A stretch of DNA of 64,000 nt, from NCBI GenBank assembly GCA_022562055.1, contig JADFQA010000013.1, positions 1-64,000 on the forward strand, in the 5' to 3' direction. Made by a program: the position numbers and the translations under genes. Positions 44,890 to 54,046 of the stretch are shown piece by piece. The DNA comes from Acidobacteriota bacterium (GTDB taxonomy: Bacteria > Actinomycetota > Acidimicrobiia > Spongiisociales > UBA5794). Every line of letters begins with the position of its first letter. The first letter of the stretch is position 1. The notes under the pieces were generated by a model. The model had not been told where the DNA came from. It did not search any database and saw nothing but the letters and a program-made list of their open reading frames with translations.

Positions 44890-44924
44890 TCGCCGGCAAG
44901 CAAGAGTGAAAAGGAGGCTTAGCG

Positions 44925-45710
44925 GTGTTCACCAAACACGATGAGTGGCTCGAGGTTGCCGAGGTCAACCCTCCAGATCTGCCTTCGATGGATCACCTGA
45001 TGCTTGCGGGGGTGTGGCGTCATGTGTTGATCACTGACAACGTCTTTGGGAAAGTGAGGGTGTCGCCGTACGCGTACGCTGCCCGGATCACACACGATAC
45101 GCCCGAAGTCCACCCCACGGTGGTGGTGTCGACCCGTGACCGAAACATTCTGGCTATCGAATCAGAGGTTCGGGGTGCGCTTGGTAACGGCGTGAACTCG
45201 TTTTTCGTCGTGATCGGAGACACCGTCCCCCAGGTCGATCACTACTCGCACCACTACGAGATTGTTGAGCACCTACGTGCCCTCCAGGCCGATATGCCTT
45301 GGTTTGAGGTTGGGATGCCGACCCGTTTTCGCAAGTGGCAGTTCCGCAAACGCGTCGATCTTGGTGCTGAGTTCCTTGTTGCCGGACCCGTACTAGACCC
45401 GGTCACCGTCGCCGAAAATATGGCGATGCTCGAACGTCGTGACGACGATCCACCGGTGTTTCTTGCTGTCATCCCGCCGTTCTCCCCTGGCTGGGTTAAG
45501 CGAGCGGAGGGGTTTGGGGCTATCTCCGCCACGGACGACCTGAAGAAGCGCCTTCTGGGGCTGCTTCCAGCCGAGCGTCGCGCGTTCGGGTGGGACGTAG
45601 CTCGGGAGACGGCCGAGGCTGCTCGCGAGGCGGGAGCAAGCGGAATTGTGCTCATGGGTCTTAAGTATTCAACCGTGATCGACGAAGCTCCGCTTGCATG
45701 GCGGCGCTAA
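44925..45710 (+). CDS. Methylenetetrahydrofolate reductase-like protein
   Basis: A 261-aa TIM-barrel protein. HPTVVVSTRDRNILAIESEV, ALGNGVNSFFVVIGDTVP, PWFEVGMPTRFRKWQFRKRV, LGAEFLVAGPVLDPVT and the terminal ASGIVLMGLKY follow the MTHFR family order, although it is shorter and more divergent than canonical MetF. It would supply methyl-THF to MetH. AAGGAGG sits 7 nt before GTG 44925, and it follows metH by 35 nt, probably in the same transcript and so under the SAM riboswitch. Confidence 0.75.
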   Translation: MFTKHDEWLEVAEVNPPDLPSMDHLMLAGVWRHVLITDNVFGKVRVSPYAYAARITHDTPEVHPTVVVSTRDRNILAIESEVRGALGNGVNSFFVVIGDTVPQVDHYSHHYEIVEHLRALQADMPWFEVGMPTRFRKWQFRKRVDLGAEFLVAGPVLDPVTVAENMAMLERRDDDPPVFLAVIPPFSPGWVKRAEGFGAISATDDLKKRLLGLLPAERRAFGWDVARETAEAAREAGASGIVLMGLKYSTVIDEAPLAWRR

Positions 45711-45740
45711 AAGCGCAATCTTACAGAAACCAGATTGCGC
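45709..45740 (-). terminator. Intrinsic terminator overlapping the rhomboid stop
   Basis: On the minus strand GCGCAATCT and AGATTGCGC form a 9-bp stem around a 10-nt loop, followed by TTTT. The stem begins inside the last codons of the rhomboid gene. It may also end metF transcripts from the other side. Confidence 0.7.
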
Positions 45741-46551
45741 CGATCGCGGCTACTCCGACAGCGGCGCCGACCATCGTTCGAAGCCGCGCGGCATTTGGAC
45801 TCCGGGGGATCTGCCGCCACAGATAGGTAATGAGGACACCACCGATGAATCCTCCGAGATGCGCTTGCCAACTGATTTGAGGTATCGATAACCCGATGAC
45901 GGCGTTGATCAGCAGCAGCGTGGTCATTTGCCGGAACATGGCGTTGCCGGCCGGGGTGTGGCGCGTGCTGTAGCCCTGGAGAAACCATGCGCCGAAGATT
46001 CCAAAGATTGCGCCCGACGCTCCCACAGCTACGAACGGGCCCGTTGCAATGATCAATGAAACGAGCGTGCCGACAACCCCTGAACCGATGTACAGCATCA
46101 GGAAGGGTCCTGATTTGGTCGAGCGCTCCAATGTCGGCCCGAGCACATACAGCGCGTACATGTTGAGTCCGACGTGCCAGATACCGGCGTGGAGGAACAT
46201 TGCCGTGAACACCCGGTGTATCTGTCCTCCCTCTATCAGCCACGATGCGGCCGCGAAGTTCATGAAAATCGTATTGTCCAGTTCGACACTGAGTGCCCGC
46301 ACGACAAACACGGCCACGTTGATTGCGAGCAGCGTCATCGTCACCGGGGCCGTTTCGAACGACGGCCGGCCAAAACCCTGTCGCGCGTTGACCACGCGAG
46401 TCGTGCCCGCCTTTTTCACACATTCTGGACATTTCTGTCCGACGGGCCCGGTCACCGCACATTCTCCGCAAATGTACTTGTCACATTCGCTGCAGCGCAG
46501 CTTCGTGGGTGTGTGCGTGTGCCGGTAACACGCTGGGTGGCTCTCGTTCAT
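45721..46551 (-). CDS. Rhomboid intramembrane serine protease with N-terminal zinc-binding domain
   Basis: A 276-aa protein. A B-box-type zinc finger occupies the first 45 residues (ACYRHTHTPTKLRCSECDKY, ICGECAV, GQKCPEC). Six or seven membrane segments follow. Catalytic Ser lies in GASGAIFG and His in WQAHLGGFIGG; the LHAGIWHVGLNMYAL loop holds the conserved His/Asn. It cleaves membrane proteins within the bilayer. ATG 46551 has a TAGTCT -10 hexamer 7 nt upstream. Confidence 0.9.
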   Translation of the reverse strand: MNESHPACYRHTHTPTKLRCSECDKYICGECAVTGPVGQKCPECVKKAGTTRVVNARQGFGRPSFETAPVTMTLLAINVAVFVVRALSVELDNTIFMNFAAASWLIEGGQIHRVFTAMFLHAGIWHVGLNMYALYVLGPTLERSTKSGPFLMLYIGSGVVGTLVSLIIATGPFVAVGASGAIFGIFGAWFLQGYSTRHTPAGNAMFRQMTTLLLINAVIGLSIPQISWQAHLGGFIGGVLITYLWRQIPRSPNAARLRTMVGAAVGVAAIGAIWFL

Positions 46552-46558
46552 TTCGCCG

Positions 46559-46564
46559 AGACTA
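46559..46564 (-). promoter_or_regulatory. -10 element (TAGTCT) for leaderless rhomboid gene
   Basis: On the minus strand TAGTCT ends 7 nt before ATG 46551 with no ribosome binding site. Confidence 0.4.
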
Positions 46565-46699
46565 GTGGTGTCGCTGTGGATAACCGTGCACACAACGGTT
46601 CGGGCGAATGCCCTAGGACGCACCGTCGTCGCTACTGGCCTGTCAGCCGGTCGCCGAGACCGGTTCTAAGTCACGGCAACGATCACGCGGTAAAAGCTG

Positions 46700-47167
46700 T
46701 CACACAGTAAAGGAGGTTGTCGTTGCAATGGTCTCGCCGTTGCTGGCGAGGCGCAGGCGAACAGGTCCCGCGGGAATGTCCCCGAAATGGAACGATCCAA
46801 CAGCGTCGAGCTGTTGCATCTGTTCTCCTGCGGTGTGCACAAGGACGATGTGACCTTCGATGTCAGGGATAACCTGGCCGGTGATCGATCGGTCCCGTTC
46901 GTTGATTTCGAACTCGAAAGTGATCGTCTCCGACTCGAAGCTCATAACCCGTGGCAACACACCAACCGACCGCACGGAGACGGTTTCGTCGCGCAGCGAG
47001 TCGTATGTCATCTGGGCCAGGTCGCCATCGAGTGTCCTCAGCACATAGAGGCTTGACGCGAGGGAGACGAGGTTGTCAGGCTCCGGGTGGAGCAGCTCAA
47101 TTCCTTGTCGCAGTTTGTTCAGCATGGTCCGTTCCCGCTGTTTCTGCTCGTCTGGGTCTACATCCAC
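46700..47167 (-). CDS. Hypothetical beta-sandwich protein downstream of ECF sigma factor
   Basis: A 155-aa cytosolic protein. An N-terminal helical part (EQKQRERTMLNKLRQGIELL) leads into strands ITFEFEINERDRSITGQVIP, GHIVLVHTAGEQMQQLDAVG and FHFGDIPAGPVRLRL, which look like a carboxypeptidase-regulatory or Ig-like sandwich (GxF-x-FxxIPAGPxxLRL). GAAGGGG precedes GTG 47167 by 6 nt. It follows the sigma gene by 52 nt on the same strand and lacks a signal peptide, so it may be a cytosolic partner, possibly an anti-sigma or substrate protein (inference). Confidence 0.7.
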   Translation of the reverse strand: MDVDPDEQKQRERTMLNKLRQGIELLHPEPDNLVSLASSLYVLRTLDGDLAQMTYDSLRDETVSVRSVGVLPRVMSFESETITFEFEINERDRSITGQVIPDIEGHIVLVHTAGEQMQQLDAVGSFHFGDIPAGPVRLRLASNGETIATTTSFTV

Positions 47168-47219
47168 CTGAATCCCCTTCGTACACAACAGAGTCGCTGA
47201 GAGGTGTCGTGATACATTG

Positions 47220-47768
47220 TCATGGGGCACCCTCCAACAGGCTCTCCAACTTTGCAAGACAGCGTGATCGTGTAGGCCCTAGAGAACCGACGGGTTTCCC
47301 AATAGTTTCGGCCACCTCTGTGTAGGTCAATGGCGGGTCCAATGTGAGCAGCGCGAGAAGCTGCCGGCATGGTTCGTCGAGATTCAGGAATGCTTCCCCG
47401 ATTCGGCGGCGCTCATCGTTATCGATCGTTTCGCTTTCGGGGGAGTCCAGCGCGACAAACTTGTCTTCGAACTCGGTCGGTGTTTCGCGCGACAGTTTCT
47501 TGGAGACCCGCATGGCCTCGTTGCGCGCAGTTGTTGACAGCCACGAGGCGAGATAGTCCGGGTTTCTGATGGAGCCGAGGTTCTCGACAAGTTTGCACCA
47601 GACGGTTTGATAGACATCCTCTGCCGTTGCGCGGTCGAGACGATACGGTGAGAGAACCCACCACACCAGGCGGTGGTAGCGCTCAAGTAGCTCATCCCAC
47701 GCATCCCGGCTACCCGCATCGGCGGCCGAGAGAAGGGAGGCGTTGCTTGAGTCGGTGTGTCGTGCCAC
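47220..47768 (-). CDS. ECF-type sigma-70 family RNA polymerase sigma factor
   Basis: About 182 aa. Region 2 has ERYHRLVWWVLSPYRLDRAT, AEDVYQTVWCKLVENLGSIR and YLASWLSTTARNEAMR. Region 4 has LNLDEPCRQLLALLTLDPPL followed by the helix-turn-helix YTEVAETIGKPVGSLGPTRSRCL. There is no recognisable anti-sigma gene beside it. I prefer GTG 47768 because TATCAT ends 6 nt upstream (leaderless); TTG 47813 is the alternative. It is divergent from the protease/CHAT genes and is likely to control them. Confidence 0.88.
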   Translation of the reverse strand: MARHTDSSNASLLSAADAGSRDAWDELLERYHRLVWWVLSPYRLDRATAEDVYQTVWCKLVENLGSIRNPDYLASWLSTTARNEAMRVSKKLSRETPTEFEDKFVALDSPESETIDNDERRRIGEAFLNLDEPCRQLLALLTLDPPLTYTEVAETIGKPVGSLGPTRSRCLAKLESLLEGAP

Positions 47769-47774
47769 TTCGAA

Positions 47775-47780
47775 ATGATA
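47775..47780 (-). promoter_or_regulatory. -10 element (TATCAT) for leaderless sigma-factor gene
   Basis: On the minus strand TATCAT ends 6 nt before GTG 47768, which also helps choose that start. Confidence 0.45.
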
Positions 47781-47857
47781 GGGAGCGCCACATTGAACAG
47801 TCGATTCTGGCAAACTGTGCCCGGTAGGGTCAAGGGTCAGGTGACGAGGAGTTCACG

Positions 47858-49110
47858 ATGAGTTCTGCACGAGGTAAGGGTTCGAACGGGGGAGAGAAGC
47901 GACCGGACAAGAGTCCGCTTGACGGACCACGGGCGAAGGTGGGGGGAAGCGAATTCGTCATTCTGGAAAGAGCTTTGGCTCCCGGTACCACTACGTAACA
48001 GGTGAGTTGGTGGCGGATGCTGCAGCCGCCGACGAAGTGTTGTCCGCACTTCGCACGATGGGCGTCGAAGTGTCCACGATTGTTCCGATCGGCAATACTG
48101 ATCTGGTTTCAATTGCAGTGGACGCACGCACCTCGATCGACCACGTCGCGAGTCTCCTCAACGGGTCTCTCCCGGTCGAACCGAATCATGTTCTCACGAC
48201 CCATTCTCACCTGGGCGGTCTGGGGGTGCTGAGACCGCAGGCAGTTGACCCCTCAAAGATCCCAACTCGTGAGCTTAAGGGCCGTGGCGCCGGTGTCACG
48301 ATCGGCGTTGTCGACTCTTCGTTCTATGCCCCCGGCGACGCAGGCCACCCTGTATGGGCAATCGATGGAATTGTCTTCGACACCGTCGCACCCGTTCCCT
48401 CAACCGCAGGAGTCCACGACGTGTCGATCGGTCACGGCAACGCGGTGGTGAGCATCATTAAGCAGCTCGCACCGCAGGCCTTGGTGTTCACGTCGACAGT
48501 CCATACGGAGAAGGGCGATGTAGCCGGTGCAATGTCCGATTGTTCTGTCGCAGCCGCGATCGAAGAGCTCCTCGGCAAACATCGAATCCACATACTCGTA
48601 CTTCCCCTGGGTGGATCGACCAGGGCGGGAGCAATGCCTGCTATCACACGCGCTCTTGACCCGTATCTGGCGTCAACTGTCGTGATTGCATCGGCTGGCA
48701 ACAACGGTGACGATCCAACGGTGTATCCGGCGTCGGACCCTGACGTTGTCGGTGTTGCGGCTTGGAGGTCGACAGCGGTGGATCTCGGCTATGCCAAGGG
48801 CGCAGCGAAGGTTGTTATGGAACCCTTTGCCGGGCTCCCGAAACTTTCGCTTGCACCATGGTCAAACGGTGGCGTGTGCGCCCAGCTTGCCGCTCCAGGC
48901 GTTCGTGTTCCCACCCCGTTCTTGACAGGGTCGTTTGCGATCCGCGGCGGAGACAAAAACACCGGCGACTACGTCACAACGCAGAATTTCGACGGCTGGG
49001 CGTTGTTCACCGGCACATCATTTGCTGCTCCGATCGCGGCTGGGGTTGCCGCCGGGGAAGTGGGTGGCACGACGCCAACGGTCGGTGACATCCTCGACTC
49101 CCTGTTCTGA
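47858..49110 (+). pseudogene. Subtilisin-like (S8) serine protease with a frameshift near the N-terminus
   Basis: AGGAG precedes ATG 47858, giving MSSARGKGSNGGEKRPDKSP and on to EFVILERALAPG. At about 47984-47990 the frame must shift to reach YHYVTGELVADAAAADEVLS; restoring one T in ggt(t)ac would repair it. As read the first frame stops at TAA 47997-47999. The catalytic part (from 48007) is complete: Asp in GVVDSSF, His in IGHGNAV, oxyanion Asn in ASAGNNGDD, Ser in GTSFAAPIAAG. It has no signal peptide, so it is probably cytosolic. GTG or ATG restarts near 48007 could still give the catalytic domain. Its stop overlaps a small ORF (TGATG at 49108-49112). Confidence 0.85.
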
Positions 49111-49235
49111 TGTCAGATGGAGCGGGCGACAATTTTGTTATCCCCTTGGGAGTAGTCCGCAAGCCGCGGTTGGATCGAATTCGCCGGACGACCGTGCATG
49201 TCTGGGGGAGTTCGGCGGCTCGCGTTGACGGTTAG
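49110..49235 (+). CDS. Small ORF (41 aa) between S8 protease and CHAT gene
   Basis: ATG 49110 overlaps the protease stop codon and the frame ends at TAG 49233-49235, 3 nt before the TTG start of the TPR-CHAT frame, which is in the same phase. The peptide is basic (VRKPRLDRIRRTTVHVWGSS). It may be a separate coupled small protein, or the true N-terminus of the CHAT gene cut off by an amber codon. No homologue recognised. Confidence 0.45.
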   Translation: MSDGAGDNFVIPLGVVRKPRLDRIRRTTVHVWGSSAARVDG

Positions 49236-49238
49236 CTC

Positions 49239-51788
49239 TTGAGCACTCCGGACCTTGAACGGGCGCGTCGGGCCTATGCCGTCAGCAGGGGTGACCCGGT
49301 GCGTGCGATCCGCGAAGCTGAGGCTCTGATTGCTGAAAAACCAGGGGTCGATGCGGAGATAGTCGCGTTGTCTGCGATCGGACTAGCTAAGCGCATGGTG
49401 TTTGAGGCGGATGTCGCGGTCGAGTTCTTGGAACGAGCCGCCGATCTTGCCCGCTCCGCAGGGAATGGTCAGCTCCTCGGTGAGACACTTCGCAGTTTGG
49501 CCTTTGACTACGCAAGCGGCGGTGACATTCCGCGGGCGGTCGAGACCATTCAACAGGCCAAGGCGCTGCTCGACGGCGATGACTTGATGAAGGCGGAGCT
49601 TCAGCACGCGTTCGTGATGTTGCAGGATGCTCGGTACGTGGAGGGGATTTCGCTCATAGACAACGTGCTCGACTCGTTCGACATTGCTGACCCAAGCCTC
49701 CTCGAACTGATGCATGGCAACCGCGGATCCGCACATCTGACGTTGGGTCGTGTCGAGTTGGCGATTTCCGACCACCATGTTGTTTACGACATCGCTACTG
49801 AGAACGATCATCCGGCTACGGCGGCGGATGCCGCGTTGCACCTGGCTCAGGGATACGCCGACCTCGGCCAAATGCCGATCGCGATGCACTGGCAGGGTGT
49901 TGCTGGGGAGTTGTACGACACACGAGTACCGCACCACGTGGTCGGGCACATGGAGCGCGCTATCGTCCTCATCGAGGCAGGGTTGTACGAGGAAGCGACA
50001 GGCGTTCTCGAGGTGACCATCCCCCGATTAGAAGCGTCGGATGGGAACGAAATCATCGTTCGGATGGCACTGCTGCACTTGATCGACGTTCATATGCGCG
50101 CTGGGAGGAAAGCCGAGGCGCTTCGGGTTGTCGAGTCGATGAAGATCCCCACCGACAACTCGCGGTTCGCTCCGGATCTCCTTCTCGCCGCCGCCCGGGT
50201 TCGTCTCGCCAATGGCGTTGCAGACAACACGACTCTTGCGAGCCTCCTACTTGATGGCGAAGAGACCGAGCACGATGAGGGGGTTCACGCAATGGCGGTC
50301 AGGCTCGAAGCTGTCCCGCTTGCGATCCGGTTGGGCTCGACGGATATTGCAAGATAGCTCTCCCAAAGTGTCGCACACGATGTCGGCGGTTTACGACTCG
50401 ATCTTCTCCGGGCGATCGCCAACGCTGCGCTGGCGGTGGCAGCCGGCGACTTTGTAAGTGCGCTGCAGCTTCTTGGTGAGACTGTGTTGATGTTGGACCG
50501 GCTCCGAGTCACACTTGGTGCGACCAAACTACGGTTGCTCGTCGCCCGCCAGGGTCACGACACGGTAACTCTGGCCGTCGGTATCGCGCTTGCCGAATCG
50601 GACCCTGACCTGCTGTTCACTTGGTTGGAACGCAGCAGAGCCTCGACGCTGACGCTTGAACGAATGGCACACACCCCCGCCATCGACGGGGCGAGAGTCG
50701 CGCTGAGGAAAGTGGCCCAGGCGTTGGCGGATGACCCTGGAAACGCCGACCTGGTGGCCGAGGTGCCGATCCGAGAGGCCGATCTCGCCAACGTAACGCG
50801 CGCGGCTGGCGGCACAAAACACGTCGCAAACGAGCTTGTCACCCTCGTGGACGTTGTACCAAGACTCGATGGGCGTACTCTCGTGATGTTCTTTGAGCAT
50901 GGGACCCGACTCAGTGCTCTGGTTGCGGACGCTGCCGGTCGACGCATCGTCCAGTACGGCGAGCTTTCGCCGATCTCCGCTTCGGTACGTCACGTGGCGG
51001 CGGGGCTGCGTCGTATCGCTCGCGACGCTGGGTCTCCGAAGGGGATTGATGCGGCTGGCGTCTTGGTGCGACATCACGTCGAACGGTTGCGAGCGGCACT
51101 GCTCGATCCGCTGGGGTCGGTGGGTCGGCTGCTCATTGTCCCTTCGCCCTCAAACGAGGTGGTCCCGTGGGTTTTGCTGGCTGCGGTCCCCGTCGAAGTA
51201 ACGCCGTCGGTGCAGACTTGGCTTAGGCCGCAGCTACCAGTGAATGGCACCCGAGTTGTTGTAGCCGGGCCAGGTCTGACCCGCGCCGAGGAGGAGGTGA
51301 CGGCCGTCGCTGAAACGCTGGACGCCTCAGTGGTGAGAACTGGCCAAGACTTGCTTGCCTCTCTGGACAACAGTGCGGTTCTTCACGTGTCGACCCATGC
51401 CACACCGCGCTACGACAACCCGATGTTTAGTTTCATCTCCATGGATGACGGCCCAGTCCGGATTTACGACTTCGAGTCGGTCGGATCGTCACCACGTCTG
51501 GTTGTGTTAGCGGCATGTGATGCAGCAGCGTCGTCGTCCCGCGCGGGCAGCGACGTGATGGGCCTTGGAACAGCATTCTTGGGTCTGGGATCGACCTCGG
51601 TTGTCGCGCCGCTGTTCGTCGTGTCTGATGAGATGACGACAGCCGTTATGGCGGGGTTCTACGAGGCCTTAGTGGCGGGGTTGGACACCGCCCAAGCATT
51701 GGCTCGAGTAGTGGCAACCGCGAAATCGGCTCGCGAACGTTTTACCGCTGGGTCGTTCATTTGTCTCGGCCGAGCGGTGTGTCTGTAG
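49239..51788 (+). pseudogene. TPR-CHAT (caspase-like) protease interrupted by an in-frame TAG
   Basis: The frame codes for an 849-residue protein with one TAG at 50355-50357 (codon 373) where the text otherwise runs smoothly from IRLGSTDIAR to LSQSVAHDVGGLRLDL. The first 600 residues are TPR-like helices. The C-terminal CHAT domain has the catalytic His in LHVSTHATPRYDNPM (codon near 51396) and Cys in LVVLAACDAAAS (51516), with LGLGSTSVVAPLFVV and a terminal FICLGRA. CHAT proteases act in regulated-proteolysis and conflict systems (family knowledge). The TTG start is forced by a TAG just upstream. It follows the S8 protease. Confidence 0.82.
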
Positions 51789-52275
51789 CTCGGCGAAGTC
51801 CTCTGGCTCGTCGGTAACACCCCATCGGCGCGCTCCACGACGAAGGCTTGTCAGAATTCTTCGAAAGTTCTGTATCAGAGGCAGGGGTGTGCCCTCTATT
51901 GGGTTGTCGGCGTAGCCACGAGGGGGGCCGCCGGCAGAGCGGGGGGTACAACCAGGTGGGGCACGGGACGGTTTTGGACCCGGGCCTGACCGATGGTTGG
52001 ACCGTCGCATACATGCGAGGGGCATTTGGACGGCGGGCCACGGGTGAGGGCTATCGATCTTGTAGGGGAGATCGGTAGCCTCCACCGCGTGTAGGGGAAA
52101 TTTGCGCGAGGTGGCAAGACGGCTGATTCTTGTCGGGCGTATTTGTTACGTCTGTCAGGCAGTCGAAAGGCGGGCCGTGCGCACCGACAATATGTCGATT
52201 ATGTGGCGCGGTTTTCGTAGTAATTGTGGGTCGGCAAATGCACCGATCCGGAGGCATACGCAAGGGAGCGCTCCT
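51789..52275. other. 487-bp region without a supported gene
   Basis: Both strands carry only short unrecognisable frames. It is GC-rich with runs such as AGGGGGG. Two similar GTAGGGGA blocks occur at about 52062 and 52092. The right end holds the ribosome site of the VOC gene. No tRNA, repeat array or terminator was identified. Confidence 0.4.
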
Positions 52276-53052
52276 ATGGGTAAGACAGGCGGATTCAATT
52301 GGGTCGACTTGATGTCGACCGACGCAGCAGGGTCCAAGGAATTCTATGCAAAGCTGTTCGACTGGACGGCAACGGATGTGCAGACACCCGACGGAAGCGT
52401 CTACGCGCTTCTTTCGCATGACGGCGACCTCGTTGCCGGCTTAGGTGAGCACTCGAGCGAGATGATTGAGCGTGGCGTGCCGTCGGTGTGGGCCAGCTAT
52501 GTGACGGTCGATGATGTCGGGGCGAGTGTTGCCAAAGTCGAAGGACTCGGTGGCACGGTCGTGCGGCCCGAGATGGAGATTCCGGGTTCTGGGACCATGG
52601 CCGTTATCAACGACCCCACCGGCGCAACGGTTGCGATGTGGCAGGACGGCGGTCACACCGGCGCCGACAAGTTCAATACACCGAACTCTCTCACATGGAA
52701 CGAGCTGCTGACACGGGATCCGAGCGCGGCAACCGAGTTCTATTCGGCAATGTTCGGCTGGACGTTTGATCCAATGGAAGGTGCTGATCCAGCGTACAAC
52801 ATCATCATAAATGACGGTGCTCCAAATGGTGGCGTGATGGATGCTGGGAGCGTTCTGCCAGACGGAGTCCCGAACATGTGGGGTGTGTACTTTTCGGTCG
52901 CCGACGCCGATGCCACCGCGCAAGCTGCCGTGGCTGCAGGAGGGTCGATCGTTCGCGAGCCATTTGACGCTCCGGGGGTGGGCCGCATCGTGATAATCGC
53001 TGACCCGCAGGGCGCGGTTTTTTCGGCGATCGTGTCGGTGCCGCAGGAGTAA
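52276..53052 (+). CDS. Two-domain VOC (glyoxalase-like) protein
   Basis: A 258-aa protein of two tandem vicinal-oxygen-chelate modules. Module 1 starts GGFNWVDLMSTDAAGSKEFY, module 2 starts SLTWNELLTRDPSAATEFYS. Each ends in a GRIVIIADPQGAVFSAI or GTMAVINDPTGATVAMW strand pair. This CFP30/27-kDa antigen-like layout is common in actinobacteria; enzymatic function is unknown. AAGGGAG precedes ATG 52276 by 8 nt. The long upstream open frame is not family-like. Confidence 0.88.
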   Translation: MGKTGGFNWVDLMSTDAAGSKEFYAKLFDWTATDVQTPDGSVYALLSHDGDLVAGLGEHSSEMIERGVPSVWASYVTVDDVGASVAKVEGLGGTVVRPEMEIPGSGTMAVINDPTGATVAMWQDGGHTGADKFNTPNSLTWNELLTRDPSAATEFYSAMFGWTFDPMEGADPAYNIIINDGAPNGGVMDAGSVLPDGVPNMWGVYFSVADADATAQAAVAAGGSIVREPFDAPGVGRIVIIADPQGAVFSAIVSVPQE

Positions 53053-53092
53053 ACGCAAACGGTCCGGGCTCCCACTGCGAGGCCGTGGAGAC

Positions 53093-53116
53093 GGGGTGCC
53101 GCTTGGGCGGCACCCC
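53093..53116 (+). terminator. GC-rich hairpin after the VOC gene
   Basis: A perfect 10-bp stem, GGGGTGCCGC with GCGGCACCCC, closed by a TTGG loop, 40 nt after the VOC stop. No U-tract follows, as is common in high-GC genomes. Confidence 0.65.
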
Positions 53117-53206
53117 GCTCTCGTCCATCCAAACTTCGTAGAACGATACTAAGACGCATAGGTTGTAGGGTGCGAACGTGTGATCAAGCAACAGCCGGTA
53201 GGAAGT

Positions 53207-54022
53207 ATGGATCGCAGGGAGAAGGGAAGGGTCCGGTTCGTGACAGCGGACCCGACGGCCCGTGTCAGCAAGGCTCACGTACGCGCCCTCGACGCGGATC
53301 GAGTCGAGCGATACCTCAATCGGATCGGTGTGCGACCATCGGGCCCCCCGACGCTCGCAGCACTCGGCGCCTTATCCCATGCTCATTGCACGACGATTCC
53401 GTTCGAGAATCTCGACATTCACCTTGAGAAAGCTATCTCGCTAGTCCCGGATGAGATTGTTGACAAGATCACATCCGGGCACCGCGGCGGCTTCTGTTAC
53501 GAACTCAACGGGGCGTTCGCTTCACTGCTGACGTCGCTTGGGTACGACGTAGATCTGCTCGAGGCCCGCGTGTACAGCGGTGGTCGGCTGGGGGTGCGTT
53601 TCGATCACCTAACGCTTGTTGCGTATTTCGAGGGAGGAGAGTGGTTGATAGATGTCGGCTTTGGCATCCTGATTCCCGCGCCGATTCGAATCGACGAACT
53701 CGGCTCGGCCGGCACCTTCTACTTAGCTCCCACCGAGACAGATTGGATCGATCTTGTCGACGCCGGCGTGCTGCAGTACAGCTTCGACCGGCGGCCCCAT
53801 CGACTTGTAGATTTCGCGGCTGCGTGCATATACCACCAAACGTCAGTCGATTCGGCTTTCACGAAGAAGACCATCTGCACGTTGCCAAACGATCGGGGAA
53901 AAGTCACAATCTCGGGCCGTGACTTGATCGTCACAGTCGACGGAGTGAAGAGCCGACGCACAATTACAGACGACGACGAACTCAAGTCGCTGTACGAGAC
54001 GGAGTTTGGGCTGTCGTTGTAG
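53207..54022 (+). CDS. Arylamine N-acetyltransferase
   Basis: A 271-aa NAT. The Cys-His-Asp triad is visible: Cys97 in HRGGFCYELNG, His134 in VRFDHLTLV and Asp149 in WLIDVGFG. The N-terminal block RYLNRIGVRPSGPPTLAALG with HCTTIPFENLDIHL is typical. It transfers acetyl or propionyl groups from CoA to arylamines; in mycobacteria NAT is tied to propionyl-CoA and lipid metabolism (family knowledge). AGGAA precedes ATG 53207; the open frame starts at 53180. Confidence 0.9.
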   Translation: MDRREKGRVRFVTADPTARVSKAHVRALDADRVERYLNRIGVRPSGPPTLAALGALSHAHCTTIPFENLDIHLEKAISLVPDEIVDKITSGHRGGFCYELNGAFASLLTSLGYDVDLLEARVYSGGRLGVRFDHLTLVAYFEGGEWLIDVGFGILIPAPIRIDELGSAGTFYLAPTETDWIDLVDAGVLQYSFDRRPHRLVDFAAACIYHQTSVDSAFTKKTICTLPNDRGKVTISGRDLIVTVDGVKSRRTITDDDELKSLYETEFGLSL

Positions 54023-54046
54023 GACGCGGAGGGGGAGGATTTGTGT

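Noticed and set aside
40946-50357. Global TAG recoding (for example pyrrolysine)
   Set aside because: TAG ends several normal genes here (SelW 15091, cNMP protein 16498, a/o), and no pyl genes are visible.
50436-51788. Independent CHAT gene starting at ATG 50436
   Set aside because: TPR-like text runs continuously from before the TAG at 50355 into this frame, so the two halves are one gene.
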